NCBI GenBank assembly: GCA_002591745.1
Contig: PDLQ01000006.1
Coordinates: 1 to 64,000 of the forward strand
Origin: Lewinellaceae bacterium SD302
Lineage (GTDB): Bacteria; Bacteroidota; Bacteroidia; Chitinophagales; Saprospiraceae
DNA length: 64,000 bases
Direction: 5' to 3'
The stretch's first letter is position 1; each line of letters starts with the position of its first letter. The position numbers were made by a program, and so were the translations under genes. Shown here in pieces: positions 7,783 to 14,556 of this stretch. The notes under the pieces were generated by a model. It ran no database searches. It was given only the letters and a program-made list of their open reading frames with translations, and was not told the DNA's origin.

Positions 7783-8712
7783 ATGCAACTGATCGACAAC
7801 GAACAAGTCCGGAATCTCGGCAACCTAGACCTTCTTGCCCGCCAGGTGGTAGAGGGCTTCATTATCGGTCTCCACAAAAGTCCTTTTCACGGTTTCAGCG
7901 TGGAATTTGCCGAGCACCGGATCTATAATCCCGGAGAAAGCACGAAGAACATCGACTGGAAAGTCTACGCCCGTACCGATAAGCTCTTCACCAAACGCTT
8001 CGAGGAAGAAACGAATTTGCGCTGTCAGATCGTGATCGACCGCTCCTCGTCCATGTTTTTCCCGGAAGTGAGCAAGCAATCGGACGACTACATCAATAAG
8101 GTTCGCTTTTCCGTCCTGGCCGCCGCCAGCCTGATGAATCTGCTGATGAAGCAACGGGATGCTTTCGGCCTCAGCCTGTTCAGCGACAAACTGGGCCAGC
8201 ACACCCGCCCTAAGTCCAGTACTACCCACTACCGCCTGTTGCTGACTTATCTGCAACAGCTGATTGACAACCCTACCCACGATGAGGGTACCAACGCCGC
8301 CCAGGCCCTTCACCAGATCGCCGACAGTATTCACCGCCGAAGTCTGGTGATCATTTTCAGCGACATGTTTGAAACCGGTGACGAAAACGAAGAGTTATTC
8401 AATGCTCTCCAGCACCTGAAGCACGCTAAACACGAGGTTGTCCTCTTTCATACCGTAGACAAAAGCAAAGAGATCGACTTTGAATTTGAAAACCGGCCCT
8501 ACGAATTCATCGACATGGAAAGCGGTGATCGGGTCAAACTACAGCCCAATCAGGTCAAGGAGTACTACGTAGAGCAAGTCGCCGCCTATAAAGAAAAGCT
8601 CCGCCTCAAGTGCCTTCAGTACAAGATTGACTACGTAGAAGCGGACATCCACGCCGGTTTCCGGCCCATTCTGCAACAATATTTGGTGAAGCGCAGCAAG
8701 ATGCGGACCTAA
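7783..8712 (+). CDS. DUF58 domain-containing protein (vWA-like)
   Basis: 309 residues, cytosolic. It carries the DUF58 signature in order: 'GLHKSPFHGFSVEFAEHRIY', 'IDWKVYARTDKLFTKRFEEETN' and then the metal-binding DxSxS of a von Willebrand A-like fold (DRSSSMFF, about residue 86). A later 'LVIIFSDMFE' strand holds a second acidic ligand. DUF58 proteins are normally encoded beside a MoxR-type AAA ATPase and vWA membrane proteins that act as a chaperone-like batch, but no moxR is visible nearby, so this may be an orphan. ATG 7783 is preferred over the upstream in-frame start at 7696 because the homology starts at MQLIDNEQVRNLG. Confidence 0.85.
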   Translation: MQLIDNEQVRNLGNLDLLARQVVEGFIIGLHKSPFHGFSVEFAEHRIYNPGESTKNIDWKVYARTDKLFTKRFEEETNLRCQIVIDRSSSMFFPEVSKQSDDYINKVRFSVLAAASLMNLLMKQRDAFGLSLFSDKLGQHTRPKSSTTHYRLLLTYLQQLIDNPTHDEGTNAAQALHQIADSIHRRSLVIIFSDMFETGDENEELFNALQHLKHAKHEVVLFHTVDKSKEIDFEFENRPYEFIDMESGDRVKLQPNQVKEYYVEQVAAYKEKLRLKCLQYKIDYVEADIHAGFRPILQQYLVKRSKMRT

Positions 8713-8750
8713 CTAGCTTTTAAAAAAATCTCACTTAATCGGAACTCCGT

Positions 8751-8782
8751 TTGGGAATGTAAATGTTAGGACACTATATTTG
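8751..8782 (+). promoter_or_regulatory. Bacteroidota-type promoter of the tRNA-Val/tRNA-Pro unit
   Basis: A TTG at 8751-8753 and a perfect TAnnTTTG box, TATATTTG, at 8775-8782, separated by 21 nt. This fits the TTG-N17-23-TAnnTTTG promoter form of the primary sigma factor in this phylum. The box ends 56 nt before the first tRNA. Confidence 0.75.
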
Positions 8783-8838
8783 CAGCCGCTTCGAACGAGA
8801 GGCGATTTAATCTGGAGCTTGTTCAAGTTCTAAATGAG

Positions 8839-8913
8839 GGTCGATTAGCTCAGTTGGTCTAGAGCGCTGCCTTGACATGGCAGAGGTCGTTGGTTCGAAT
8901 CCAATATCGACCA
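8839..8913 (+). tRNA. tRNA-Val(GAC)
   Basis: Full cloverleaf. Acceptor GGTCGAT pairs with ATCGACC; D-stem GCTC/GAGC; anticodon stem CTGCC/GGCAG around loop TTGACAT (anticodon GAC); T-arm GTTGG-TTCGAAT-CCAAT. The discriminator is A. The next bases are CCC, so CCA is not encoded. Confidence 0.95.
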
Positions 8914-8964
8914 CCCCGGTTTTCCCGCTTTCATTCCCCCCAGAATGCGGTGATCACCCACCCT

Positions 8965-9039
8965 CGGGATGTAGCTCAGCCCGGTTAGAGTGCTGGTCTG
9001 GGGGACCAGAGGCCGGAGGTTCGAATCCTCTCATCCCGA
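8965..9039 (+). tRNA. tRNA-Pro(GGG)
   Basis: Acceptor CGGGATG pairs with CATCCCG; D-stem GCTC/GAGT; anticodon stem CTGGT/ACCAG around loop CTGGGGG (anticodon GGG); T-arm GGAGG-TTCGAAT-CCTCT. The discriminator is A and CCA is not encoded. Its last 15 nt are reused in every unit of the downstream tandem array. Confidence 0.95.
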
Positions 9040-9426
9040 CTAAAGGTCGTTGCGTATCTCGCAACGGCCTTTTCTCATTTACAACCGGCCGAAGAGGTTC
9101 GAGCACGTAGTACACGACCAGCGGGGAGTCATCCTCTCATCCCGACTAAAGGTCGTTGCGTATCTCGCAACGGCCTTTTCTCTTTTACAACCAGCCGAAG
9201 AGGTTCGAGCACGCAGTACACGACCAGCGGGAGTCATCCTCTCATCCCGACTAAAGGTCGTTGCGTATCTCGCAACGGCCTTTTCTCATTTACAACCAGC
9301 CGAAGAGGTTCGAGCACGCAGTACACGACCAGCAGGAGTCATCCTCTCATCCCGACTAAAGGTCGTTGCGTATCTCGCAACGGCCTTTTCTCATTTATAG
9401 CCGGCCGGTGCGGTTCGAGCACGCAA
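9025..9426 (+). repeat. Four-unit tandem repeat (about 105 bp) made of tRNA-Pro 3' end plus terminator
   Basis: Units start at 9025, 9131, 9236 and 9341 (periods 106, 105, 105), each with ATCCTCTCATCCCGACTAAA. Each then carries a 12-bp stem AAGGTCGTTGCG / CGCAACGGCCTT with loop TATCT and a TTTTCTC tract, i.e. an intrinsic terminator. The tail of the unit (GAGGTTCGAGCACG) contains a T-loop-like TTCGAG. The first unit's start is the genuine 3' end of the tRNA gene. The others are copies without the rest of a tRNA. The last unit diverges after about 9400. The long apparent reading frame across the array is a consequence of the repeat. Confidence 0.85.
9041..9077 (+). terminator. Intrinsic terminator of the tRNA unit (first of four copies)
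   Basis: A perfect 12-bp stem (one G-T pair), a 5-nt loop TATCT and a T-rich tail immediately after the tRNA-Pro discriminator base. Three further copies follow at about 105-bp intervals. Confidence 0.85.
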
Positions 9427-9445
9427 TACAGCTACTTTGTTAGCC
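9427..9445 (-). repeat. Dispersed 19-bp element, copy 4
   Basis: TACAGCTACTTTGTTAGCC, abutting the end of the tandem array. It forms a divergent pair with copy 5. Confidence 0.7.
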
Positions 9446-9497
9446 AAAGGTATTTACCTGAGCAAATTGTGATTTGAAGAAAATCAATTTTCCTATT

Positions 9498-9516
9498 GAC
9501 TAGCAAAGTAGCATAG
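9498..9516 (+). repeat. Dispersed 19-bp element, copy 5
   Basis: GACTAGCAAAGTAGCATAG, between the tandem array and the end of pfkA. Its orientation is opposite to copy 4, with 52 bp between them. Confidence 0.75.
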
Positions 9517-9645
9517 TTGATAAACTGCTTACGGAAGAACGGAGAAATCATAATCTGAACGATTACAATGCCGATTCCGGCTTTGAACCCAGGAAGAACC
9601 CGCGTCTACCTCCCCCGCGTCAAATACCAGAGGAGGCGGACTGGT

Positions 9646-10638
9646 TTATATCGCCAGGATACTCGCCATTTCCACCAATTTCTCCGGCGGAATTTTACTC
9701 TTACTGATAGCATCGTGCAGGCTACAACAAGTGAGCTGATGATTAACCATCCCCACGGCCACGTTCTCCTTACCATCGAGCAACAGGTTGACGGCTCCGT
9801 GGCCGAGTTGACTAGCCAACAAACGATCCGCCGCAGTAGGGGAGCCACCGCGTTGCAAGTGACCAATAACGGTGACTTTTGGTTCCATGCTGGCCAGTTC
9901 CATATCGCCCTCGATCTGGGCAGCAATGCCGGCGGCACCACCCATTTCGTGCCCTTCAGCTACGATAACTACACTGAATAGTTTGCCTCGGGCACGATTA
10001 CGACGCAGTACTTCCCGCAGATCTTCCAGATTAGTTTTAGCCTCGGGGATCAATACACTGCTGGCTCCGGAGCCGATGGCGGTATATAGAGCGATGTAAC
10101 CACTATGGCGGCCCATCACTTCTACGAAAAAGAGACGATTGTGGCTGTTGGCCGTATCGCGAATTTTGTCAACTGCTTCGATGGCCGTATTTACGGCTGT
10201 ATCAAAACCGATGGTGTAATCGGTACCGAAAATATCGTTGTCAATCGTACCGGGCACCCCGATGAAGGGAATATCATATTCTTCGCTGAAGATGCTGGCT
10301 CCGGTAAAGGTACCGTCTCCGCCAATCGCCACGCAAGCGTCGATGTCGTGAGCGCGCAAATGATTATAAGCCTGTTTACGACCTTCCGGTGTGCGGAACT
10401 CTTCGGAGCGGGCGGTTCGTAAAATGGTGCCGCCACGCTGCATGATGTTGGCCACGTCGCGGCGTTCCATCCGGTCGATCTGTCCGGAGATCATGCCTTC
10501 GTATCCCCGCTGTATGCCGTAAACGTGTAGTTTATTATAGGCCGCTGTACGTACAACTGCCCGGATGGCCGCGTTCATGCCCGGAGCGTCTCCGCCGGAA
10601 GTAAAAACGGCAATTTTACGTATATCCTTTCTATCCAT
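9646..10638 (-). CDS. pfkA: ATP-dependent 6-phosphofructokinase
   Basis: 330 residues, the usual length for bacterial PfkA. It phosphorylates fructose 6-phosphate to fructose 1,6-bisphosphate, the committed step of glycolysis. Visible motifs are FTSGGDAPGMN (ATP/phosphate loop), CVAIGGDGTFTG (glycine after GGD, as in ATP-dependent rather than PPi-dependent enzymes), GVPGTIDNDIFGTDYTIGFDTA (catalytic Asp in TIDND) and VEVMGRHSGYIAL with the fructose-phosphate-binding Arg. It is transcribed 3 nt after the BadF-type kinase gene and almost certainly with it. The pair shares the upstream palindrome at 11521-11539. Confidence 0.95.
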   Translation of the reverse strand: MDRKDIRKIAVFTSGGDAPGMNAAIRAVVRTAAYNKLHVYGIQRGYEGMISGQIDRMERRDVANIMQRGGTILRTARSEEFRTPEGRKQAYNHLRAHDIDACVAIGGDGTFTGASIFSEEYDIPFIGVPGTIDNDIFGTDYTIGFDTAVNTAIEAVDKIRDTANSHNRLFFVEVMGRHSGYIALYTAIGSGASSVLIPEAKTNLEDLREVLRRNRARGKLFSVVIVAEGHEMGGAAGIAAQIEGDMELASMEPKVTVIGHLQRGGSPTAADRLLASQLGHGAVNLLLDGKENVAVGMVNHQLTCCSLHDAISKSKIPPEKLVEMASILAI

Positions 10639-10641
10639 AAA

Positions 10642-11487
10642 TTATTTCTCAGCGCGATGAAAGTCCGCTAATGCGTCAATTGGTTTGGGGATGAAGTTTC
10701 CTTCGTTCATATCTCTGGCGTGTAATGCAGCCAGGAGAATGGGCTTGAAGTGAAAAGCAATAGAACCGATGAAGTGCACGGGCAAATCCAGGTGGCCCCG
10801 GTATTTGCGTACGTGACGGTCCAGGAATTCCGCAAAACTATCAAAAATGATCTTCTGGATCAATGGGTGTTCCCGGTGCTCACCCATAAAACGGGTAAAG
10901 GAAGCCAAATAGGTGTTGGGTACCGAGCTTTCGTAAATGGTGTCCAGTACACTCTGGCGGTCGATGGCGTTGTAGTCCTCGAAGGCAGCCATCAGTTCGT
11001 CGTCCAGTTCACGGTAGAAGTAGGAGCGCAAAAATTCTTTTCCGATGTGGGAGCCACTACCTTCGTCGCCTAATAAATAGCCGAGGTTGGTGACATTGTC
11101 CGTGACGTCCTCGCCGTCGTACAGGCAGGTGTTGCTGCCGGTGCCCAAAATACAGGCAATGCCGGGGTCGCGACCACAGGTGGCGCGGGCGGCGGCCAAA
11201 AGATCGTGCATTACACTGATCTCTGCGTTTGGCCAGGCGGCTTCCAGCGCCGAGTAGACTACCTGTTTACGTCTAAAATCCCAACAACCGGCACCGTAGT
11301 AGTAAATTTTGTCTGGCTTTATATCGTCCCAGAGATCTTTGGAAAGCTTATTGACTTCTCCTTCCAGTAATTCGGCTTGATGCACAACGGGGTTGAAACC
11401 CAGGGTGTGTTCGTGGCGGTCTTCTTTGCCATTTTCCAGTAATACCCAATCGGCTTTGGTAGCGCCGCAGTCCGCAATCAAGATCAT
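10642..11487 (-). CDS. BadF/BadG-type ATPase, N-acetylglucosamine kinase-like
   Basis: 281 residues of the ASKHA (actin-like ATPase) fold. Phosphate-1 is 'ILIADCGATKADWVLLENG', phosphate-2 is 'GIACILGTGSNTCLYDG', and 'LGYLLGDEGSGSHIGKEFL' is the GDEGS signature found in N-acetylglucosamine kinases of the BadF/BadG family. 'HFIGSIAFHF' is the adenosine motif. Bacteroidota homologues are annotated as GlcNAc kinases or simply ATPases. The tight coupling to pfkA (3-nt gap) supports a role as a sugar kinase feeding glycolysis. The exact sugar is inferred, not shown. Confidence 0.75.
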   Translation of the reverse strand: MILIADCGATKADWVLLENGKEDRHEHTLGFNPVVHQAELLEGEVNKLSKDLWDDIKPDKIYYYGAGCWDFRRKQVVYSALEAAWPNAEISVMHDLLAAARATCGRDPGIACILGTGSNTCLYDGEDVTDNVTNLGYLLGDEGSGSHIGKEFLRSYFYRELDDELMAAFEDYNAIDRQSVLDTIYESSVPNTYLASFTRFMGEHREHPLIQKIIFDSFAEFLDRHVRKYRGHLDLPVHFIGSIAFHFKPILLAALHARDMNEGNFIPKPIDALADFHRAEK

Positions 11488-11520
11488 CTTTTCATTAGTT
11501 AGTGCTGTATTTGGCCAAGG

Positions 11521-11539
11521 TAGTGTAAATTTTACACTA
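11521..11539. promoter_or_regulatory. Perfect 9-1-9 palindrome, candidate operator for the sugar kinase-pfkA operon
   Basis: TAGTGTAAATTTTACACTA is a full dyad (half-site TAGTGTAAA) with a single central base, 33 bp upstream of the kinase start. On the minus strand a weak -7 match (TACCTTGG) lies directly downstream of it, so a bound repressor would cover promoter DNA. The symmetry is typical of dimeric helix-turn-helix regulators. No regulator gene is adjacent. Confidence 0.5.
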
Positions 11540-11551
11540 AGTATGAATTGG

Positions 11552-11583
11552 CAAGCCCGGTTAATCGAAGATCAACCGGGCTT
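11552..11583 (-). terminator. Hairpin downstream of the dodecin gene
   Basis: AAGCCCGGTT and AACCGGGCTT form a 10-bp perfect stem around a 12-nt loop. It lies between the dodecin stop and the kinase start, so it can end dodecin transcripts. No strong U-tract follows. Confidence 0.6.
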
Positions 11584-11600
11584 GGAAAGGCAAAACGCGT

Positions 11601-11822
11601 TTATACGTCTACACTGAAGGTGAGTTTCATGTTCACGCGGTATTTGTCAACTTTGCCATCTTCGACGGTGGTCGACATCTCATTGACGTAAGCAGAACGG
11701 ATGTTGCGAACACTCTTGCTGGTAGCTTTCACCCCACGGGCGATGGCATCTTCAAAGGACTTGTCACTCTCGCTGAGTACTTCGATTACTTTGAGCACCT
11801 TAGTTGATTTCTTTGATTTCAT
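11601..11822 (-). CDS. Dodecin family protein lacking the flavin-stacking tryptophan
   Basis: 73 residues, the standard dodecin length, with the three-strand/one-helix pattern: 'VLKVIEVLSESDKSFEDAIA' (strand 1 and helix start), 'ATSKSVRNIRSAYVNEMST' (helix end and strand 2) and 'VDKYRVNMKLTFSVDV' (strand 3). Classic dodecins form dodecamers that store flavin between tryptophans in the segment 'LDWFEV'. Here that segment reads IRSAYVNEM with no tryptophan, so flavin stacking of the archaeal/Thermus type is not expected. This subclass is familiar from other Bacteroidota, and its ligand is uncertain. It is a separate single-gene unit ending in a hairpin. Confidence 0.8.
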   Translation of the reverse strand: MKSKKSTKVLKVIEVLSESDKSFEDAIARGVKATSKSVRNIRSAYVNEMSTTVEDGKVDKYRVNMKLTFSVDV

Positions 11823-11880
11823 AATTCAGGTTGTTTAGGTGTCTCCGCGTTTTAGGGATTTGAACGGGGAAACGATGAAG

Positions 11881-12759
11881 TTATTCGGTTAAGATACCGA
11901 TCATGATGAATGATCGGCCATTGCTTTTTGTGTTGGTCACAGTCAGTTCGTAGCGTTCGCTATTGCTGGAATTCAATTCCATGATCGGAAATTCGTCTGG
12001 CTCTTCGTCAACTGCACTAATTATACCATCGACATTTTTCAGACTCAGGTCGATATTGTCGCTATTATCACTACCGGAGGCGTATAGGTAATGTTCGCCG
12101 TCGCCCAGGTGAAGATTTTCCATAGACCAGCTTTGTCCATCGTTTAAACTGGCTCCCAGCAGACACCACTGATTGGTCAGGTCGTGCCATTTTACACCGG
12201 AAGATACCTGGTGTAATGTCTCTCCTCCTTCAAAAAAAGCGGTACTGATTTTACCAAATTCTTCTTCCGTAATGCTTTCTCCACTAGTGGTAAGCAAAGC
12301 CAGACTGACGAAACTGGTGGGGGCCTGGCCGGAGATCAGTTGCATCCGGATACTGTAGCGCCCGGTGTAAGCGGCAGTAAAATCTGGGATGGGCGTATTA
12401 TCATCCTCGATATCTGAGGCTACGATTTCTCCGTTGTTGTCCACCACATAAAGATCCAGATCGACCACATCATCGTCACCCCCACCGATCAGGGTGTAAG
12501 CCTCACCCTTTTTCAGTTCTACGTCCAGCGCAATGGTGGCGCCTACTTCCAGAATTGCGCCGGCCAGACAAAGTTCATCACTGAAACTGAATTCACTCAG
12601 GGCATTCATCAAAGAGGCTTTCTCAAAGACATTGTCCGTAGCCTGACGCATGTACTCACCGGGTGACCAGGGTTCGACCTCAGTTTCCTGAGCGACCAGA
12701 TTATTGGTCGATAACAGGACGCAAATTATAGTAAAGCTGTAAAGTATTTTGGCTGTCAA
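11881..12759 (-). CDS. Exported protein of unknown function with PPC-like beta modules
   Basis: 292 residues. It starts with a signal peptide (MTAKILYSFTIICVLLSTNN, then LVAQ, with predicted cleavage after AQ). The body holds two similar halves. Each has a 'lack of supply' type opening (CLAGAILEVGATIALDVELKKG; CLLGASLNDGQSW), an Asp-rich turn (VVDLDLYVVDNNGEIV; NIDLSLKNVDGIIS) and a final 'GRYSIRMQL' or 'ERYELTVTN' strand. That pattern is like bacterial pre-peptidase C-terminal domains. No catalytic residues are visible. The only suitable start is TTG 12757-12759, which is part of a copy of the dispersed 19-bp element. Confidence 0.55.
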   Translation of the reverse strand: MTAKILYSFTIICVLLSTNNLVAQETEVEPWSPGEYMRQATDNVFEKASLMNALSEFSFSDELCLAGAILEVGATIALDVELKKGEAYTLIGGGDDDVVDLDLYVVDNNGEIVASDIEDDNTPIPDFTAAYTGRYSIRMQLISGQAPTSFVSLALLTTSGESITEEEFGKISTAFFEGGETLHQVSSGVKWHDLTNQWCLLGASLNDGQSWSMENLHLGDGEHYLYASGSDNSDNIDLSLKNVDGIISAVDEEPDEFPIMELNSSNSERYELTVTNTKSNGRSFIMIGILTE

Positions 12760-12769
12760 AGTAGCAGTG
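12751..12769 (+). repeat. Dispersed 19-bp element, copy 6 (overlaps a start codon)
   Basis: GGCTGTCAAAGTAGCAGTG. Read on the minus strand it supplies ACT GCT ACT TTG ACA GCC, whose TTG is the apparent start of the exported protein. Confidence 0.75.
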
Positions 12770-12821
12770 TTTTTGGCGAGGTGAAGCTCGATGCTTTTAC
12801 GAAAGCCCCCGGTAGAATGCA

Positions 12822-12894
12822 GGGGCGAGAACCTCTGGTCCGGGGTATTCGTTAAAGCGGCAAAGACAACATTCGGACCGGAGGTCCTCGATCC
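12822..12894. repeat. Palindromic element, GGACCGGAGGT family, copy 1
   Basis: The arms GGGGCGAGAACCTCTGGTCCG (12822-12842) and the inverted CGGACCGGAGGTCCTCGATCC (12874-12894) pair at about 16 of 21 positions. The element lies between two divergent genes. A closely related, better-paired copy is at 14057-14129 on the other side of the saccharopine dehydrogenase-like gene. Confidence 0.6.
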
Positions 12895-12953
12895 TTAGCT
12901 TCGCAACTTTAGCATCGCACATCAGCAAGATAAAAAAAAGCTACATTTACCCC

Positions 12954-14009
12954 ATGACCGATTTTATCCTCTATGGTGCTTACGGCTACACCGGCCGTCT
13001 CATCACCCGCTACGCCAAAGATCACGGACTTAAGCCTCTTTTGGCCGGCCGAAATGAACAAAAACTCCAGGAACTTTCCAGCGAAAGCGGCTATCCTTAC
13101 CGGGTGGTTGACCTGATAGAGACCGAAAAGCTGGAGGAACTTCTTAAGGAAGCCAAGGTCGTACTCCACGCCGCAGGCCCCTTCATCAAAACGGCTAAGC
13201 CGATGATCGAAGCCTGTTTGGCCACCGGCACTCATTACCTGGACATCACCGGAGAAATTCAGGTCTTTTCCCTGGCCAATCGCTACGATGCCGCCGCTGA
13301 ACACGCCAATCTCATGCTGATGCCAGGCGTAGGCTTCGACGTAGTACCTACCGACTGTATGGCCGCCTACCTCAAGGAGAAAATGCCGGATGCCACGGAA
13401 CTAAAACTCGCTTTCGCCTGGAAGGGTGGGGGCGTCAGTCATGGTACTGCCAAAACGATGTTGATGGGGATGGGCCACCCCGGAGCAGTGCGAAAAGACG
13501 GTAAGATCACTCCGGTTAAAGCGGGCTATAAAACCAAAGATATTCCCTTCACGGCCGACAATAGCATGCAGGCCATCACCATCCCCTGGGGAGATGTCTT
13601 CACGGCCTACCATACGACCAGGATTCCGAATATCGAAACCTACTTCGCCGCGCCTTTGCAGCAACAGCGCTTTATGAAGTTGTCAAATTACCTTGGTCCT
13701 ATCCTCAGGCTTCCACTGGTGAAAAACTACTTCGCTAAAAAGATCGATGCACGTCCCGCCGGCCCCAGCGACCGGCGCCGAGAAAATGCCCGGGCCTACG
13801 TATACGGTGAGGTCAGTAACGCCGCCGGCCAAACCACGGCCGCCCGTCTGGAAACCATCGAAGGATATACCCTTACCGCAATCACTGCCCTGATGATCAC
13901 AAAACGTGTCCTGAACGGAGATTGGAAAAGTGGCTACCGTACTCCGGCCGGGGTATACGGAGCAGATTTTATTCTGGAAGTGGAAAGTAGTAGCCGGGAG
14001 GATATCTAA
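12954..14009 (+). CDS. Saccharopine dehydrogenase-like NAD(P)-binding oxidoreductase
   Basis: 351 residues. The N-terminal Rossmann motif FILYGAYGYTGRLITRYA, 'LLAGRNEQKL' and 'VVLHAAGPFIKTAKPMIEACL' are typical of the saccharopine dehydrogenase-like/trans-acting enoyl reductase family, as is 'GTHYLDITGEIQVF'. The middle 'MPGVGFDVVPTDCMAAYL' is also conserved in this group. The family covers lysine-pathway enzymes and uncharacterised lipid or polyketide reductases. This length and the motif GFDVVPTDC point to the uncharacterised group rather than lysine metabolism. A near-match -7 box (TACATTTA) sits just before the ATG. No gene partner is evident, and hairpins flank the gene on both sides. 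Confidence 0.75.
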   Translation: MTDFILYGAYGYTGRLITRYAKDHGLKPLLAGRNEQKLQELSSESGYPYRVVDLIETEKLEELLKEAKVVLHAAGPFIKTAKPMIEACLATGTHYLDITGEIQVFSLANRYDAAAEHANLMLMPGVGFDVVPTDCMAAYLKEKMPDATELKLAFAWKGGGVSHGTAKTMLMGMGHPGAVRKDGKITPVKAGYKTKDIPFTADNSMQAITIPWGDVFTAYHTTRIPNIETYFAAPLQQQRFMKLSNYLGPILRLPLVKNYFAKKIDARPAGPSDRRRENARAYVYGEVSNAAGQTTAARLETIEGYTLTAITALMITKRVLNGDWKSGYRTPAGVYGADFILEVESSSREDI

Positions 14010-14056
14010 TGGTAGAGTATTAACCTGGTTGCTTTAAAGGTTCTGGCTAGAATACA

Positions 14057-14129
14057 GGGTCGAGGACCTCCGGTCCGAGTGTCAGGTCGGCCGATCTAAC
14101 GAGTACCTCGGACCGGAGGTGCTCGACCC
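14057..14129. repeat. Palindromic element, GGACCGGAGGT family, copy 2
   Basis: GGGTCGAGGACCTCCGGTCCG (14057-14077) with GAG following, and CTCGGACCGGAGGTGCTCG followed by ACCC (14107-14129), pair at 22 of 23 positions around a 27-nt loop. It lies 48 bp after the saccharopine dehydrogenase-like stop and is followed by GGGTTTTCT, so it may terminate that transcript. Confidence 0.7.
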
Positions 14130-14556
14130 CGGGTTTTCTGCCTAAAATCTTCTCGTGATTCCCAAACCAACCCCTAGTTATTCATAGCGCGTCCGGTACC
14201 CCGCGTCTGCGGCTTCAAAGCCACTAGCTGGCGTCCGCTCGTAGCGCAGACTCAGTGATATCCATATATAGAGCGTAAGCCGATACACTACATTTTTCGT
14301 TAGCAAACCAGCACAATCACCATCCGGTAATTGTGGCGCCCCCCTTATTGCCGGTGGTCTTCAAAGTAGCAATGCTCAAAAGCAATAGCGCACATTAAAG
14401 TTGCCATGAATCTTGCCGGTGCCTGCCGCCTGATAAGTCCCTGAATAATCTCTTAACACTCTTTAAGACCAGCTTAACCAGTCCTTAGTAACATCGCCTC
14501 GTCTCTGACTATACATTTACATCATCACACTATTTATAGGATCAAAGCCCAAGATT
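14130..14556. other. Intergenic region before the 14.5-kb lipoprotein gene
   Basis: It holds a degenerate 19-bp element near 14299-14313 (TTAGCAAACCAGCA) and a good one at 14356-14374. Apart from a TACATTTA box (about 14513-14520) that could be a weak -7 element for the lipoprotein gene, I see no gene and no RNA. Confidence 0.4.
14356..14374 (+). repeat. Dispersed 19-bp element, copy 7
   Basis: GGTCTTCAAAGTAGCAATG, intergenic. The 3' half is perfect and the 5' flank diverged. Confidence 0.7.

Noticed and set aside
9050-9400. A 116-residue plus-strand protein in the tandem array
   Set aside because: It is a repeat translated in a chance-open frame over a tRNA-derived sequence, with no start context or homology.
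9025-9426. CRISPR-like array
   Set aside because: Units are about 105 bp and nearly identical throughout, with no unique spacers. Each carries a tRNA end and a terminator, and no cas gene is nearby.
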